This document shows, in pieces, positions 1-7,123 of a DNA stretch of 64,000 nucleotides. Within the stretch, counting starts at the first letter, position 1. Each line of letters starts with the position of its first letter. The notes beneath the pieces are model-generated. The model had not been told where the DNA came from, ran no database searches, and was given only the letters and a program-made list of their open reading frames with translations. This DNA comes from Verrucomicrobiales bacterium (GTDB lineage Bacteria; Verrucomicrobiota; Verrucomicrobiia; Methylacidiphilales; JAAUTS01), in assembly GCA_031256975.1 (NCBI GenBank), contig JAIRPN010000019.1:1-64000 (forward strand), read 5' to 3'. The position numbers were made by a program, and so were the translations under genes.

Positions 1-561
1 AAAAATGATAAGGCTGACTGGGAAGCCTATCAGCGACTTAGGACAGGAACAAATCCGAAAGTATTAAATCTTTACCGTGAGGCGCAGGGGAAGTATTGGA
101 ATCAAGGTGAAAATGGTGAAAAGGGAAATGGGCTTCATCTACTTTCACCGACGCCGGAATTACTAAAAGAATATGATGTGGATGGGAAGCGAAACGAAAT
201 TAGCTACGTCCTACAATACAAAACCGCAAATCGTGTGGTGATATTTGGCGGTGATGCTGAACAAGCAGCATGGGATGCTATATTCAAAAAATATGGCGCA
301 AACTTGAAATGTGATGTGCTTAAAGCCAGTCACCATGGCCGCGACTCTGGTTATCACCAAGAAACGGTCAAAGCCATGAGTCCCAATGTAACGGTTGTAT
401 CTATCGGCAAAAAACCTGAATCAGATGCCAGCAATAAATACCGCAATTACAGCACTAATGTTTGGTCAACACGTTGGTGGGGAAATTTAGCACTAGAGAT
501 CGATAATGATGGCAACATGAAGTGGACAGCCAGCGAAACTCGATATGCAAAATCAAAATGA
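1..561 (+). CDS. ComEC-like MBL-fold hydrolase, 3' part only
   Basis: The frame is open from base 1, so the gene starts upstream of the window and 186 codons are visible. The C-terminal half of a metallo-beta-lactamase fold of the ComEC/Rec2 hydrolase type is recognisable: a strand ending in FGGDAE, then the metal-binding SHHGRDSGYH segment and a VVSIG strand. The N-terminal HxHxDH motif would lie outside the window. No membrane segments are visible, so this is probably a stand-alone soluble hydrolase rather than the competence channel. Its stop codon overlaps the ATG of the next gene (ATGA), implying translational coupling. Such hydrolases paired with a small membrane protein occur in accessory islands; a defence role is possible but not shown. 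Confidence 0.65.
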   Translation, partial: KNDKADWEAYQRLRTGTNPKVLNLYREAQGKYWNQGENGEKGNGLHLLSPTPELLKEYDVDGKRNEISYVLQYKTANRVVIFGGDAEQAAWDAIFKKYGANLKCDVLKASHHGRDSGYHQETVKAMSPNVTVVSIGKKPESDASNKYRNYSTNVWSTRWWGNLALEIDNDGNMKWTASETRYAKSK

Positions 562-1297
562 CTAATTGGAAATTGTTTGATCAATATAGCTTTCGAGCAC
601 GGCTACAGCCCGCGCTTCTGACTTTATTGCCCGCTGCATTTGGGCTATTCGCGTGGACAGGAGTAGGGATTAAATGGGAATCTGCACTCTGGACGATTTT
701 TGGCACTGCCGGGGGAACATTTTTTTGGCAATTCTCGCTCGAAATTTTGGTAAAGCCATTGAATCGAAACTTTGGCAATCATGGGGCGGTGCTCCCACGA
801 CGCAAATGCTTCGTCATTCTGGTCGAGCAAATCCAGTCATGCGCGAACGCTGGCACAAGAGTCTTTCAAGGCTATTGGGAAAACCATTGCCAACTGCTGA
901 TGAGGAAGCGGCAAATCCAGCGCACGCAGATGCGATTTATGAGGCGGCGACAAAATTGCAAATCGGTAAAACGCGCGACACCAAGAAATACCACCTACTC
1001 TTTAAGGAAAATATGCAATATGGGTTTTGTCGCAATCTTTATGCAATGAAAATTACAGGTATCGCCATCACTGTTCTTGGACTAACGACAAGTGTTTCTG
1101 CGGCAATCTGGTTCATTCATATGGACAATCCCTCAATAGCCCCTTGGGTTTGTTCAACAGTAAATCTCTTGTTCCTGTTATGGTGGATTTTTGTAATCAA
1201 ATCAGACTGGGTTAAAGTTCCCGCTTTTGCATACGCTGAGAGATTATTTGAAAGCACTGAATTTAGTGTAAAAGCGAGAAAAGCAAACCAAGATTGA
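558..1297 (+). pseudogene. Small membrane protein gene with a frameshift in a T run
   Basis: Translation from ATG 558 gives a start MTNWKLF and two hydrophobic segments, then runs out of sense after GTAGGTFF. The continuation, LAILARNFGKAIESKLW and onward, lies in another frame and stays open to 1297 with two more hydrophobic helices (around 1048-1119 and 1135-1200). The frames meet at a run of seven T (720-726); eight T would join them into one protein of about 246 residues. The second part carries a conserved-looking block, LWQSWGGAPTTQMLRH, typical of one protein family whose name I cannot give with certainty. The slip may be a sequencing error, a true pseudogene or phase variation. The gene is coupled (ATGA) to the upstream MBL-fold hydrolase. 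Confidence 0.6.
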
Positions 1298-1480
1298 GCA
1301 CTTCAATGAAATGGTCAAATATTACCTCCCCTATGTAATCAAGGAATCGTAACCGTCCACGATGACTTTCGATAAGTTCAGTAAGGACAGATTAAAAATC
1401 AGCCTTACAGACGTAAGGATTTAAAGGCGTTTCTATCCAAGACTAGTATCAGGCAGAATCGACCTTCAAAACTCATATCA

Positions 1481-1954
1481 TCAGCTTTCCAAAATATCTT
1501 TTATCTTAACCAAATCAGCATTGGTTATTCCCGTAACATCGTCTACTTGCACAAAATGAGAAACTAAATGCACCATGTCATTCGTATCATCCAAAATAGC
1601 GTAATGGGTCGCCTCGGAATGTTCTTTGAGCCAAGCATCTATTTCCAATCCCCGTTCAGCAAAAAGATTATTCCACGCACCGGTTTGGAGATCCGGGGTA
1701 AAATCAATAATGGCTTCCACGTTCGCGAAACCATGTCTGGCAAATACTTGACGCAAAGAGAATACGGTATGCCGGTAGCGCCAACTTGAAGAAATCACAA
1801 TGGAGCACTGAACCTCGCTTACAAAAGCATCCAGCCGGGCAAGCAACTCCTTAGTCAGACATTCATCCGGATCGGGGTACATACGATCCTGGGGCGTATT
1901 CAGGACACCATCAATATCAAGAAACAGCACTCTGTCTTTGCGTGGAACATTCAT
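1481..1954 (-). CDS. HAD-superfamily phosphatase (HAD_SAK-like)
   Basis: A 157-residue protein with HAD motif I FLDIDGVLNT at residues 11-20 (catalytic Asp pair D-x-D), motif II ISSSWR and the acidic motif ILDDTND near residue 120. Size and motif spacing match the short HAD domain found alone or in Swiss-army-knife RNA repair proteins. It should be a cytosolic phosphotransferase or phosphatase; the substrate cannot be read from sequence. It lies downstream of the metallophosphoesterase on the same strand with a 78-bp gap, so the two may be co-transcribed. Two phosphoesterases side by side would fit nucleic-acid end processing, but that is inference. Confidence 0.7.
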   Translation of the reverse strand: MNVPRKDRVLFLDIDGVLNTPQDRMYPDPDECLTKELLARLDAFVSEVQCSIVISSSWRYRHTVFSLRQVFARHGFANVEAIIDFTPDLQTGAWNNLFAERGLEIDAWLKEHSEATHYAILDDTNDMVHLVSHFVQVDDVTGITNADLVKIKDILES

Positions 1955-2032
1955 AATTTTATTGCTTGGCTGGTTAGACTGCGTTCACCAATTAAAATTC
2001 ATAGACCTGTTGTTCAATTGTTTCGTAAGCCC

Positions 2033-2875
2033 TCAATTCACGTCAAACAGCTTTTCAATAGTCGGATAGCGATACTCCGCGCCGGCGACATGAACCTCGA
2101 TATTTTCGATAACATGGAAGGCCCGGTCATGAGTATGGCCACTCAAGACGATGATCCGTTTGGAGGGGTATTGATGGGCGATTTTCAGCAATTCCTCGCC
2201 AAAGACCTGATTGCAGAAAAATGGCAACGAATCGTCTGGATTCGGTTTGCCGTTATATTTGCACGCCTCGGGAAACGGCGGCACATGCGTGACCACGAAA
2301 ACCGTATTAAACTGTTCGAGGGCTGGGATTAGCACTTTTCTCAGCGCTTGGGCTGATTGGTCGCCAAGTTCCTCCATTTTTTCAAACAAGCGATCCTCGT
2401 TGGCGGCCTCACACAAATCACGGATATAGACGCTGTCATTGATGCGGAATGATGTTTTTCTTCCCAGTCCTCCACGGCCGTCCGCAATGCCATCGATGCC
2501 GATCAAGCCGGTCGTTTCAGACAATTGGATAATTTTGTGTTCATTCAATCGGACAACCGGACCGTCAATGAACTTCTGTTCCACTTCGGCGATAGTCTGG
2601 GCAATACTTCTACACATATAAAAATCATGATTTCCAAGCACAAAGAAAATCGGTTTTTCCAACAAGTAATGCAATTCCTCCAGGTAATCGATGATCTTTG
2701 GCGCATTGGCGACGTCACCGCTAATTACCAATGCGTCATATTTATAGTCGGCTAGTTGACGGGTAAAGCGGTTGGGATGGCTGAACTCCAAATGCAAATC
2801 CGAAGCAAAAAGAATGTGTTTTGACGGGTATTGCAGGATTTTGGATTGGGTATCGGGGGTATTTTCAGTATTCAT
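2033..2875 (-). CDS. Calcineurin-like metallophosphoesterase
   Basis: The 280-residue protein shows the full metallophosphoesterase set in order: DLHLE (D-x-H) near residue 27, GDVAN near 53, LGNHDF near 80, VTHVPPFPE around 195 and SGHTHDRAF near 245. No signal peptide or membrane helix is visible, so it acts in the cytosol on a phosphoester substrate that cannot be named. The start ATG at 2875 is preceded by an AAAGAAAG purine tract. It sits upstream of the HAD phosphatase in the same orientation. Confidence in the family is high; the role is unknown. Confidence 0.8.
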   Translation of the reverse strand: MNTENTPDTQSKILQYPSKHILFASDLHLEFSHPNRFTRQLADYKYDALVISGDVANAPKIIDYLEELHYLLEKPIFFVLGNHDFYMCRSIAQTIAEVEQKFIDGPVVRLNEHKIIQLSETTGLIGIDGIADGRGGLGRKTSFRINDSVYIRDLCEAANEDRLFEKMEELGDQSAQALRKVLIPALEQFNTVFVVTHVPPFPEACKYNGKPNPDDSLPFFCNQVFGEELLKIAHQYPSKRIIVLSGHTHDRAFHVIENIEVHVAGAEYRYPTIEKLFDVN

Positions 2876-2914
2876 GGGTTCTTTCTTTGATTGAGTTAAA
2901 CAAAATTCATGGAT

Positions 2915-3079
2915 TTAAAGGGCGGAGATCTCCCAAATTTCCTTTAAAACAGTTTCAAACCGCGGAACATTTACCAGAACTCCCAGATCATAAACCCCAT
3001 AACGCAAATTCATTTTGATCCAGATGTGGGAACCGAGCCGTAATTTGCCAATGCCAGCAAGAAGGGGGTTGAATTTCAT
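2915..3079 (-). CDS. Possible small protein, 54 aa
   Basis: An open frame starting MKFNPLLAGIGKLRLG has a GGAAAG purine tract seven bases before its ATG. It is basic, without cysteine clusters or a membrane helix. I recognise no family and it could be spurious. It is the only plausible coding content of the 373-bp stretch 2876-3248. Confidence 0.25.
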   Translation of the reverse strand: MKFNPLLAGIGKLRLGSHIWIKMNLRYGVYDLGVLVNVPRFETVLKEIWEISAL

Positions 3080-3089
3080 AATTATCTTT

Positions 3090-3139
3090 CCGTTGTTGAG
3101 GATAATTATCTCACCAACCATAGGACATTTGCTGTCCTA
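3090..3139. other. Two small inverted repeats in an AT-rich gap
   Basis: Within the gap 2876-3248 there is an imperfect dyad centred on GATAATTATC (3090-3118) and next to it a perfect 7-bp hairpin TAGGACA-TTTGC-TGTCCTA (3121-3139). The first looks like a repressor operator and the second like a small hairpin without a U run. Both lie between the porin and the phosphoesterase genes. Apart from these and the doubtful 54-aa frame I see nothing else in this gap. Confidence 0.35.
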
Positions 3140-3248
3140 GGCTTATTTTCTTAGAGAATTTAAAATGTATACTTATAAAGTGCCCCAAGCATCCATTCTG
3201 AAATCAGCCGTCGGCCGTTTTCAACAGGTGTCGCTTGAATCGCTAAAA

Positions 3249-4493
3249 TCAAAAGGAGTAAACAGCTTCTAACGCAATGGTCTGGGCCATACCATTGCCA
3301 GTATAAGTATTAACCCCGTTCGTATAATAAGTGCTGTCATTACCAAGATCAGCACGATACTCGACACGCAGAGAAAGGTTTTCAGCAAGGTCGAATCTAG
3401 AGGTTAAGGTAAAGCTCCAGGTGTCCTGAGTGCCGGTGTTAAGCCAACCGGATGAGGTGTTGCCATAAAAGGCGCCCGGGTCATTGGTGTGGAGATAAGC
3501 GATTCGTCCAGCTAAACTAAAAATGGCGGTTAGTTGGTATTTGGTATAGACGGCCAACCCCCATAATGTAGAAGAGGTATTGTTCAACACCCCATCACCA
3601 GAATCACTGTTTTCAGCATAACCCAAGTCAACACTGGCCCCAAGCAGCAGCATGTTGCCGGCAAATTGCGGCACCCAATTAAACAGGGAGTCGTAAATCA
3701 CCGCGTTGCTGTTATTATGGCCTTGACCATTGGCAAGTTCATAAGCCGAATCCCAACTGTAATAAACGCTGTTCTGCCAGTAAGACCGGTCACCAGGAGG
3801 CCGATATTTCACCATGGCCATGATGCCGTAACCGTCATCGCTGTCAAAAGACCCGACATTGTCGGCTTTGACCCCATTGCCAACAGCCCAGCCCATATCA
3901 GCCCTATCGTTTATTGGATAAGTAAATGAAACACCGGTCATGGTAACAGGCAGGAATGTATACATTTGGCTATAGGTAATGTTCACATTACCAGGGCGTT
4001 CCATTGTTTCATAACCCAACCAACTGGCAAATTTGCCAATCCTGACATCAAGACCGTTACCCAATGGTAAACGAAATATCACGTAGGCTTGCTCCATGGA
4101 AAATGCTGATGCCTGGTTACCTTTGCCAGCATCCTCCCCCAACATCAAATCCGTGCGGAAGCCAGCTTGCAATTCGTTATCGTAGGTCAGAGGTTTGTCG
4201 AACGTCAGCTTAACAGCATTGAGATTGAAATCCCCAGCCCGCTGTCCGTCCGTAGGAAATCGATTGGCAACCTGATCATTGCCGGTGAAATTATAAATGT
4301 AACCGGCATCGACATAACCGCTCAAGCGAAGGTCTGTATTTTTGGTTGCGATATAATTAATTTTTTCTATTGCTGCTGACAAATCCTGGGTGGAAGAAAC
4401 AGGCATCGTTGTTTCAGCCATTACGGAACTCGACACCAAAGTCATGCCATAAGAAAGAACCATCAAGTGATGTATCAGGTCAGTGCGGTTCAT
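3249..4493 (-). CDS. BBP2/OmpL-like outer-membrane porin of the island
   Basis: A 414-residue protein with an N-terminal signal peptide (to about residue 26, VMA), then an N-terminal segment SAAIEKINYIATKN that matches the host porins, and alternating amphipathic strands ending in VYSF with the C-terminal phenylalanine typical of beta-barrels. Shared blocks include LSGYVDAGYIYNF, LTFDKPLTYDNELQAGFR, GKFASWLGYE and YSQMYTFLP. It most resembles the porin at 26513-27772, but its codons are more AT-rich. It lies beside the metal cluster yet lacks the ECF-type promoter found before the other genes there. It should let small solutes cross the outer membrane; a metal-linked role is only suggested by position. 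Confidence 0.8.
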   Translation of the reverse strand: MNRTDLIHHLMVLSYGMTLVSSSVMAETTMPVSSTQDLSAAIEKINYIATKNTDLRLSGYVDAGYIYNFTGNDQVANRFPTDGQRAGDFNLNAVKLTFDKPLTYDNELQAGFRTDLMLGEDAGKGNQASAFSMEQAYVIFRLPLGNGLDVRIGKFASWLGYETMERPGNVNITYSQMYTFLPVTMTGVSFTYPINDRADMGWAVGNGVKADNVGSFDSDDGYGIMAMVKYRPPGDRSYWQNSVYYSWDSAYELANGQGHNNSNAVIYDSLFNWVPQFAGNMLLLGASVDLGYAENSDSGDGVLNNTSSTLWGLAVYTKYQLTAIFSLAGRIAYLHTNDPGAFYGNTSSGWLNTGTQDTWSFTLTSRFDLAENLSLRVEYRADLGNDSTYYTNGVNTYTGNGMAQTIALEAVYSF

Positions 4494-4613
4494 TGTTTCA
4501 CTTGAATCTGGTCAGCCAACATCTCACATAATCACCAAAAAGCATCAAACATACCCTTACTTTTCATGGAATAATTGTGATATGCCCCATTTTTCATTAA
4601 CACTCAGCATCAC

Positions 4614-4640
4614 GCCGGAAGATGAAAGTCATCTTCCGGC
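4614..4640 (-). terminator. Perfect 12-bp hairpin between secreted protein and porin
   Basis: GCCGGAAGATGA, a 3-base loop, then TCATCTTCCGGC. It lies 17 bp downstream of the stop codon of the 4658-5092 gene and ahead of the porin. It is very stable, but no U run follows, so it may protect mRNA ends rather than terminate. Confidence 0.55.
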
Positions 4641-4657
4641 ACACCTATTTGGCCAAT

Positions 4658-5092
4658 TTACATCTTGCTGCATTCGACCGGGCGAACTTTACCGTCGGGG
4701 CAAACCATTACTGTGTCGGTTTCCCTGCTGCTGTCTTTTCTTTGCAGGATAATGTTGCAGCCCTCCACTTCGTATCCCTTGCTGGTTTGCTTGATTTTAG
4801 CATGTCCCTTGCTGTCCACGTCACGAATGGTGGTAACGAATGTTTCCTTCATTAAAGGGCAGTAGACTGCGATTTTATCCCCCTTGTTCAGGCTTTGGAA
4901 ATCTTCGACCGTGCGAAGAGATTTTTCCTGGGTCACAGTCAAACGAGGACCCTTCGTGGTGTTAACCCATTGTGCCTGGTTGTTCCTGCCTGTCAGATCC
5001 GAAAAATCAGCTTTCACCGAGGCAGTCCCCAGTGTTGCTCCCAAGCCAAGTACCAGGCTCAGTGCCGTGATTTTTAGATGTGTCGTTTTCAT
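4658..5092 (-). CDS. Small secreted cysteine-containing protein of the metal cluster
   Basis: 144 residues with a clear signal peptide ending in SVKA (about residue 28), giving a periplasmic or outer-envelope product. The mature part begins DFSDLTGRNNQ and contains four cysteines spread over VYCPLMKETF, EGCNIIL, VMVCPDGK and VECSKM, a pattern compatible with metal binding. It has no family name I can give. A weak likeness in layout (signal peptide, TTKG segment, several Cys) to the protein at 10961-11329 suggests distant paralogy. An ECF-type promoter (5176-5201) lies upstream, so it is probably induced with the efflux genes. The mRNA leader also contains a small GC hairpin near 5125-5143. 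Confidence 0.65.
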   Translation of the reverse strand: MKTTHLKITALSLVLGLGATLGTASVKADFSDLTGRNNQAQWVNTTKGPRLTVTQEKSLRTVEDFQSLNKGDKIAVYCPLMKETFVTTIRDVDSKGHAKIKQTSKGYEVEGCNIILQRKDSSRETDTVMVCPDGKVRPVECSKM

Positions 5093-5175
5093 TTTTAATC
5101 TTTCTGTTTTATTTGTAAAAGCACGGGGGTTTTCCCGTTCATGCTTTGTTGTTGTATTTGCTACCCAAGATGATT

Positions 5176-5201
5176 AACGGCACACGGGTTTTAACCCCTC
5201 A
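5176..5201 (-). promoter_or_regulatory. ECF-type promoter P1: TGAGGG-N16-CGTT
   Basis: On the minus strand TGAGGG (5201-5196) is followed after exactly 16 bases by CGTT (5179-5176). It drives the secreted protein gene starting at 5092 with a leader of about 78 bases. The same two blocks at the same spacing occur before five other transcription units of this cluster. Confidence 0.7.
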
Positions 5202-5327
5202 CGAATCTTGAGTTTTTTATAAGAAAATCATGATGAAATATGATAAGATATTTTAATTTCTAATTATTAATTCTGATAATTATTTTCTCTAAATGAGAAA
5301 TGATCGTAAAAACATCAAGATGCAGGT

Positions 5328-5786
5328 TTAGAATTGCGGATGCCCGGACAGATATCCAATACCGTAAACCAACGTACCACCCAAGTGCCCAGTCAAAGCC
5401 AGTAAAAAGGTTCCCAGCCACAGAAAAACCCGAAATAACCAAGGATTGCCTTTATTTGGGACGGCATGACGTTGCCGGTGCCATAACCATAAGACCACTA
5501 AAAACAACAGAGCCGATCCTGTTCCCAACCAACGATGCCAGAACAAAATCGGTCTGAGTTCGGATTCCACCCCCATGGTCGCGGCATCTGCCCAACCCAG
5601 CACGGCAGCGGCCACCGCCGCCACCGCTCCAAGATGAAGATTGAAAAGAACCACCGAATCAAGCGTAGGATTGTCCTTGTATTTCAACTTCGCAGCTTCA
5701 GCCAGTGCGGCCACCGTTAACAACGCTATGGGGAAATGTACCGCAATGGGATGGAAAGCACCAATAAATCGAAGTAAGGATGCCAT
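5328..5786 (-). CDS. DUF2231-type integral membrane protein
   Basis: 152 residues with four membrane helices and the motif FHPIAVHFPIALL near the N-terminus, characteristic of DUF2231 proteins. A second conserved His lies in FWHRWLG and a third in LTGHLGG. Family members often sit with copper or other metal genes and may bind haem or metal in the membrane; no reaction is established. It follows the TRASH/YHS-like gene by 12 bp on the same strand, so both should be transcribed from promoter P2. Start ATG at 5786. Confidence 0.75.
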   Translation of the reverse strand: MASLLRFIGAFHPIAVHFPIALLTVAALAEAAKLKYKDNPTLDSVVLFNLHLGAVAAVAAAVLGWADAATMGVESELRPILFWHRWLGTGSALLFLVVLWLWHRQRHAVPNKGNPWLFRVFLWLGTFLLALTGHLGGTLVYGIGYLSGHPQF

Positions 5787-5798
5787 TCGCCGTTCCGA

Positions 5799-6161
5799 TT
5801 ACATATGGCTCATGTCGTGGCCCGCAGGCATGGTTGACGATTGTTTGCTGGCCTCGTCGATCATCTTTAGGAACTTGTCCGGTGACTTGGTGAATTTCTT
5901 GACACAGGCGGGGCAACAGAATCGCACTAGACGGGTGGTCTCCTTGCCATTGGCATCCTTCTGCTGGTACAGGTAATCAATGGGCTCACCCATGGCAGTA
6001 GTTTCCAGTTTTTGGCCCGAAACCACGCAAGTGGCGAGAGGGTAACTCTTTTTGAGCTCCTCAATTTGTTTTTTGCTATCAGCAGTTTCAGCTTTGGCAG
6101 AAAAGGCCAAGGCGCTCACAATAGTTAAACACAAAGCACAAAGCTTGATTATTTTTTTCAT
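5799..6161 (-). CDS. Secreted TRASH/YHS-like metal-binding protein
   Basis: 120 residues from ATG 6161, which opens a standard signal peptide MKKIIKLCALCLTIVSALA. A longer frame to 6212 is excluded because promoter P2 lies inside it. The mature protein has CVVSGQKL and, later, VRFCCPACVKKFTKSPDKF, the CC-x2-C plus phenylalanine layout of YHS/TRASH-like metal-binding domains, and ends in a Met/His-rich tail (MPAGHDMSHM) suited to copper. It is probably a periplasmic copper-binding protein. It is the first gene of a two-gene unit with DUF2231. The distance from the promoter -10 block to ATG is only about 12 bases, so the leader must be very short. Confidence 0.75.
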   Translation of the reverse strand: MKKIIKLCALCLTIVSALAFSAKAETADSKKQIEELKKSYPLATCVVSGQKLETTAMGEPIDYLYQQKDANGKETTRLVRFCCPACVKKFTKSPDKFLKMIDEASKQSSTMPAGHDMSHM

Positions 6162-6173
6162 GGTAAAAGATAG

Positions 6174-6199
6174 AACGCAGACACTTATAATATCCCTCA
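6174..6199 (-). promoter_or_regulatory. ECF-type promoter P2: TGAGGG-N16-CGTT
   Basis: Minus strand TGAGGG (6199-6194), 16 bases, CGTT (6177-6174). It is preceded by a T run, as at P3. It serves the TRASH-like/DUF2231 unit and leaves a 5' leader of only about six bases. Confidence 0.72.
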
Positions 6200-6419
6200 A
6201 AAAAACTTCCATTTTTCACCGGAACTCGCCATGTGCAGCAACAAAACGCTCAAAAGAGTTAACAGTCACAGTTGATTTTATCGGTTCCTTTGAATACGAA
6301 ATAATAACTCGTGATTGATATGTCGGTGTCACAAGTTCACACCTCGCTCGATCCGAAACTCATTCCTGTGAATTTTTCGTGTCTCTCCAAACCACTCAAA
6401 AATAAATATTTTTAATTTT

Positions 6420-6445
6420 TGAGAGTGCCGATGTTTGTTCCCGTT
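6420..6445 (+). promoter_or_regulatory. ECF-type promoter P5: TGAGAG-N16-CGTT
   Basis: Plus strand TGAGAG (6420-6425), 16 bases, CGTT (6442-6445). It differs from the consensus at one position of the -35 block. Its -35 block overlaps the right arm of an AT-rich dyad (about 6392-6427). It serves the secreted protein at 6513, and the predicted start of transcription is at the base of the hairpin at 6451. The rest of the gap 6162-6512 shows nothing coding. Confidence 0.62.
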
Positions 6446-6450
6446 GAACC

Positions 6451-6484
6451 TTTTGTGTGGTTGAAAAGATTCAATCACACAAAA
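6451..6484 (+). promoter_or_regulatory. Hairpin at the extreme 5' end of the 6513 transcript
   Basis: TTTTGTGTGGTTGA, loop AAAGAT, TCAATCACACAAAA: 13 of 14 positions pair and the remaining one is a G-U pair. With promoter P5 directly upstream, the hairpin would be the very start of the mRNA. Such 5' hairpins commonly stabilise transcripts; metal sensing is conceivable but unsupported. Confidence 0.5.
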
Positions 6485-6512
6485 ACAACCTCCATGAAAA
6501 GAAAGGCATGAT

Positions 6513-7028
6513 ATGAAACTCAACCAATCGCTCAAACTAACCGCCACGCTGGCGTTGTTCTCCCTCTCGACCGCCGGAGTCCTCAACGCCTCATCTGCTC
6601 GACTGAACGGGGACTTTGTTATCCAGGAACCGCTCGGCCCGCAGCCCTCCGGCCTGGCAACACGCATCGCTCAGGGTTATCTGACGGTGTACACGCCAAC
6701 GGACACTGTCGATGACGGGCAAATCAATTATTACCCGCACACCGGCTACACGGTTTACACCGTCAGCGGCAACAAGATCAAGGCTGTGCTCAACCGTGAC
6801 AGCGTGCACGATGAACAACCCCAACAGGTGGCCCTGCCGGCTGGCACTTACAAAATCAAAACGGACTTTCAAACTGTTGCCACCGTGGTGATCGAAAACG
6901 GAAAAACAACCGTGGTAAACCTGGATGATGACACCATTCTGAATATACCGAAGGATGCCGGCAACCATCTGGTAAAAACTCCTGACGGGAAAATTATCGG
7001 CTGGAAAGCCGCTGCGGCGATAAACTGA
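6513..7028 (+). CDS. Secreted protein of unknown family in the metal cluster
   Basis: 171 residues with a signal peptide ending near VLNASSA (residue 28). The mature part is beta-rich with repeated strands such as GYTVYTVSG, VALPAGTYKIKTDF and TVVIENGKTTVVNL, recalling PEGA or carboxypeptidase-regulatory-like folds. No cysteine is present, so it differs from the other secreted proteins nearby. AAGAAAGG provides a ribosome binding site ten bases before ATG 6513. It is preceded by promoter P5 and a 5' hairpin, and followed by a strong terminator. The role is unknown; co-regulation suggests envelope protection under metal stress. Confidence 0.55.
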   Translation: MKLNQSLKLTATLALFSLSTAGVLNASSARLNGDFVIQEPLGPQPSGLATRIAQGYLTVYTPTDTVDDGQINYYPHTGYTVYTVSGNKIKAVLNRDSVHDEQPQQVALPAGTYKIKTDFQTVATVVIENGKTTVVNLDDDTILNIPKDAGNHLVKTPDGKIIGWKAAAAIN

Positions 7029-7038
7029 ACCATCTCCG

Positions 7039-7080
7039 ACAGGAAGCGCAGGGCGACTGTTCCTCGCGCTTCCTGTTTTG
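7039..7080 (+). terminator. Intrinsic terminator after the 6513 gene
   Basis: ACAGGAAGCGC pairs with GCGCTTCCTGT across a 16-base loop and is followed by TTTT. It separates this gene from the convergent copper ATPase gene and may work in both directions. Confidence 0.75.
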
Positions 7081-7123
7081 ACTACGACAATGCTCCTTTG
7101 GACGGCATTATTTTAACCACAGT

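Noticed and set aside
5083-5100. TGTCGTTTTCA, a match to Tn402/Tn5053 terminal bases from memory
   Set aside because: It is the start of a coding sequence (Met-Lys-Thr-Thr) with promoter and signal peptide intact, without repeat sites nearby.
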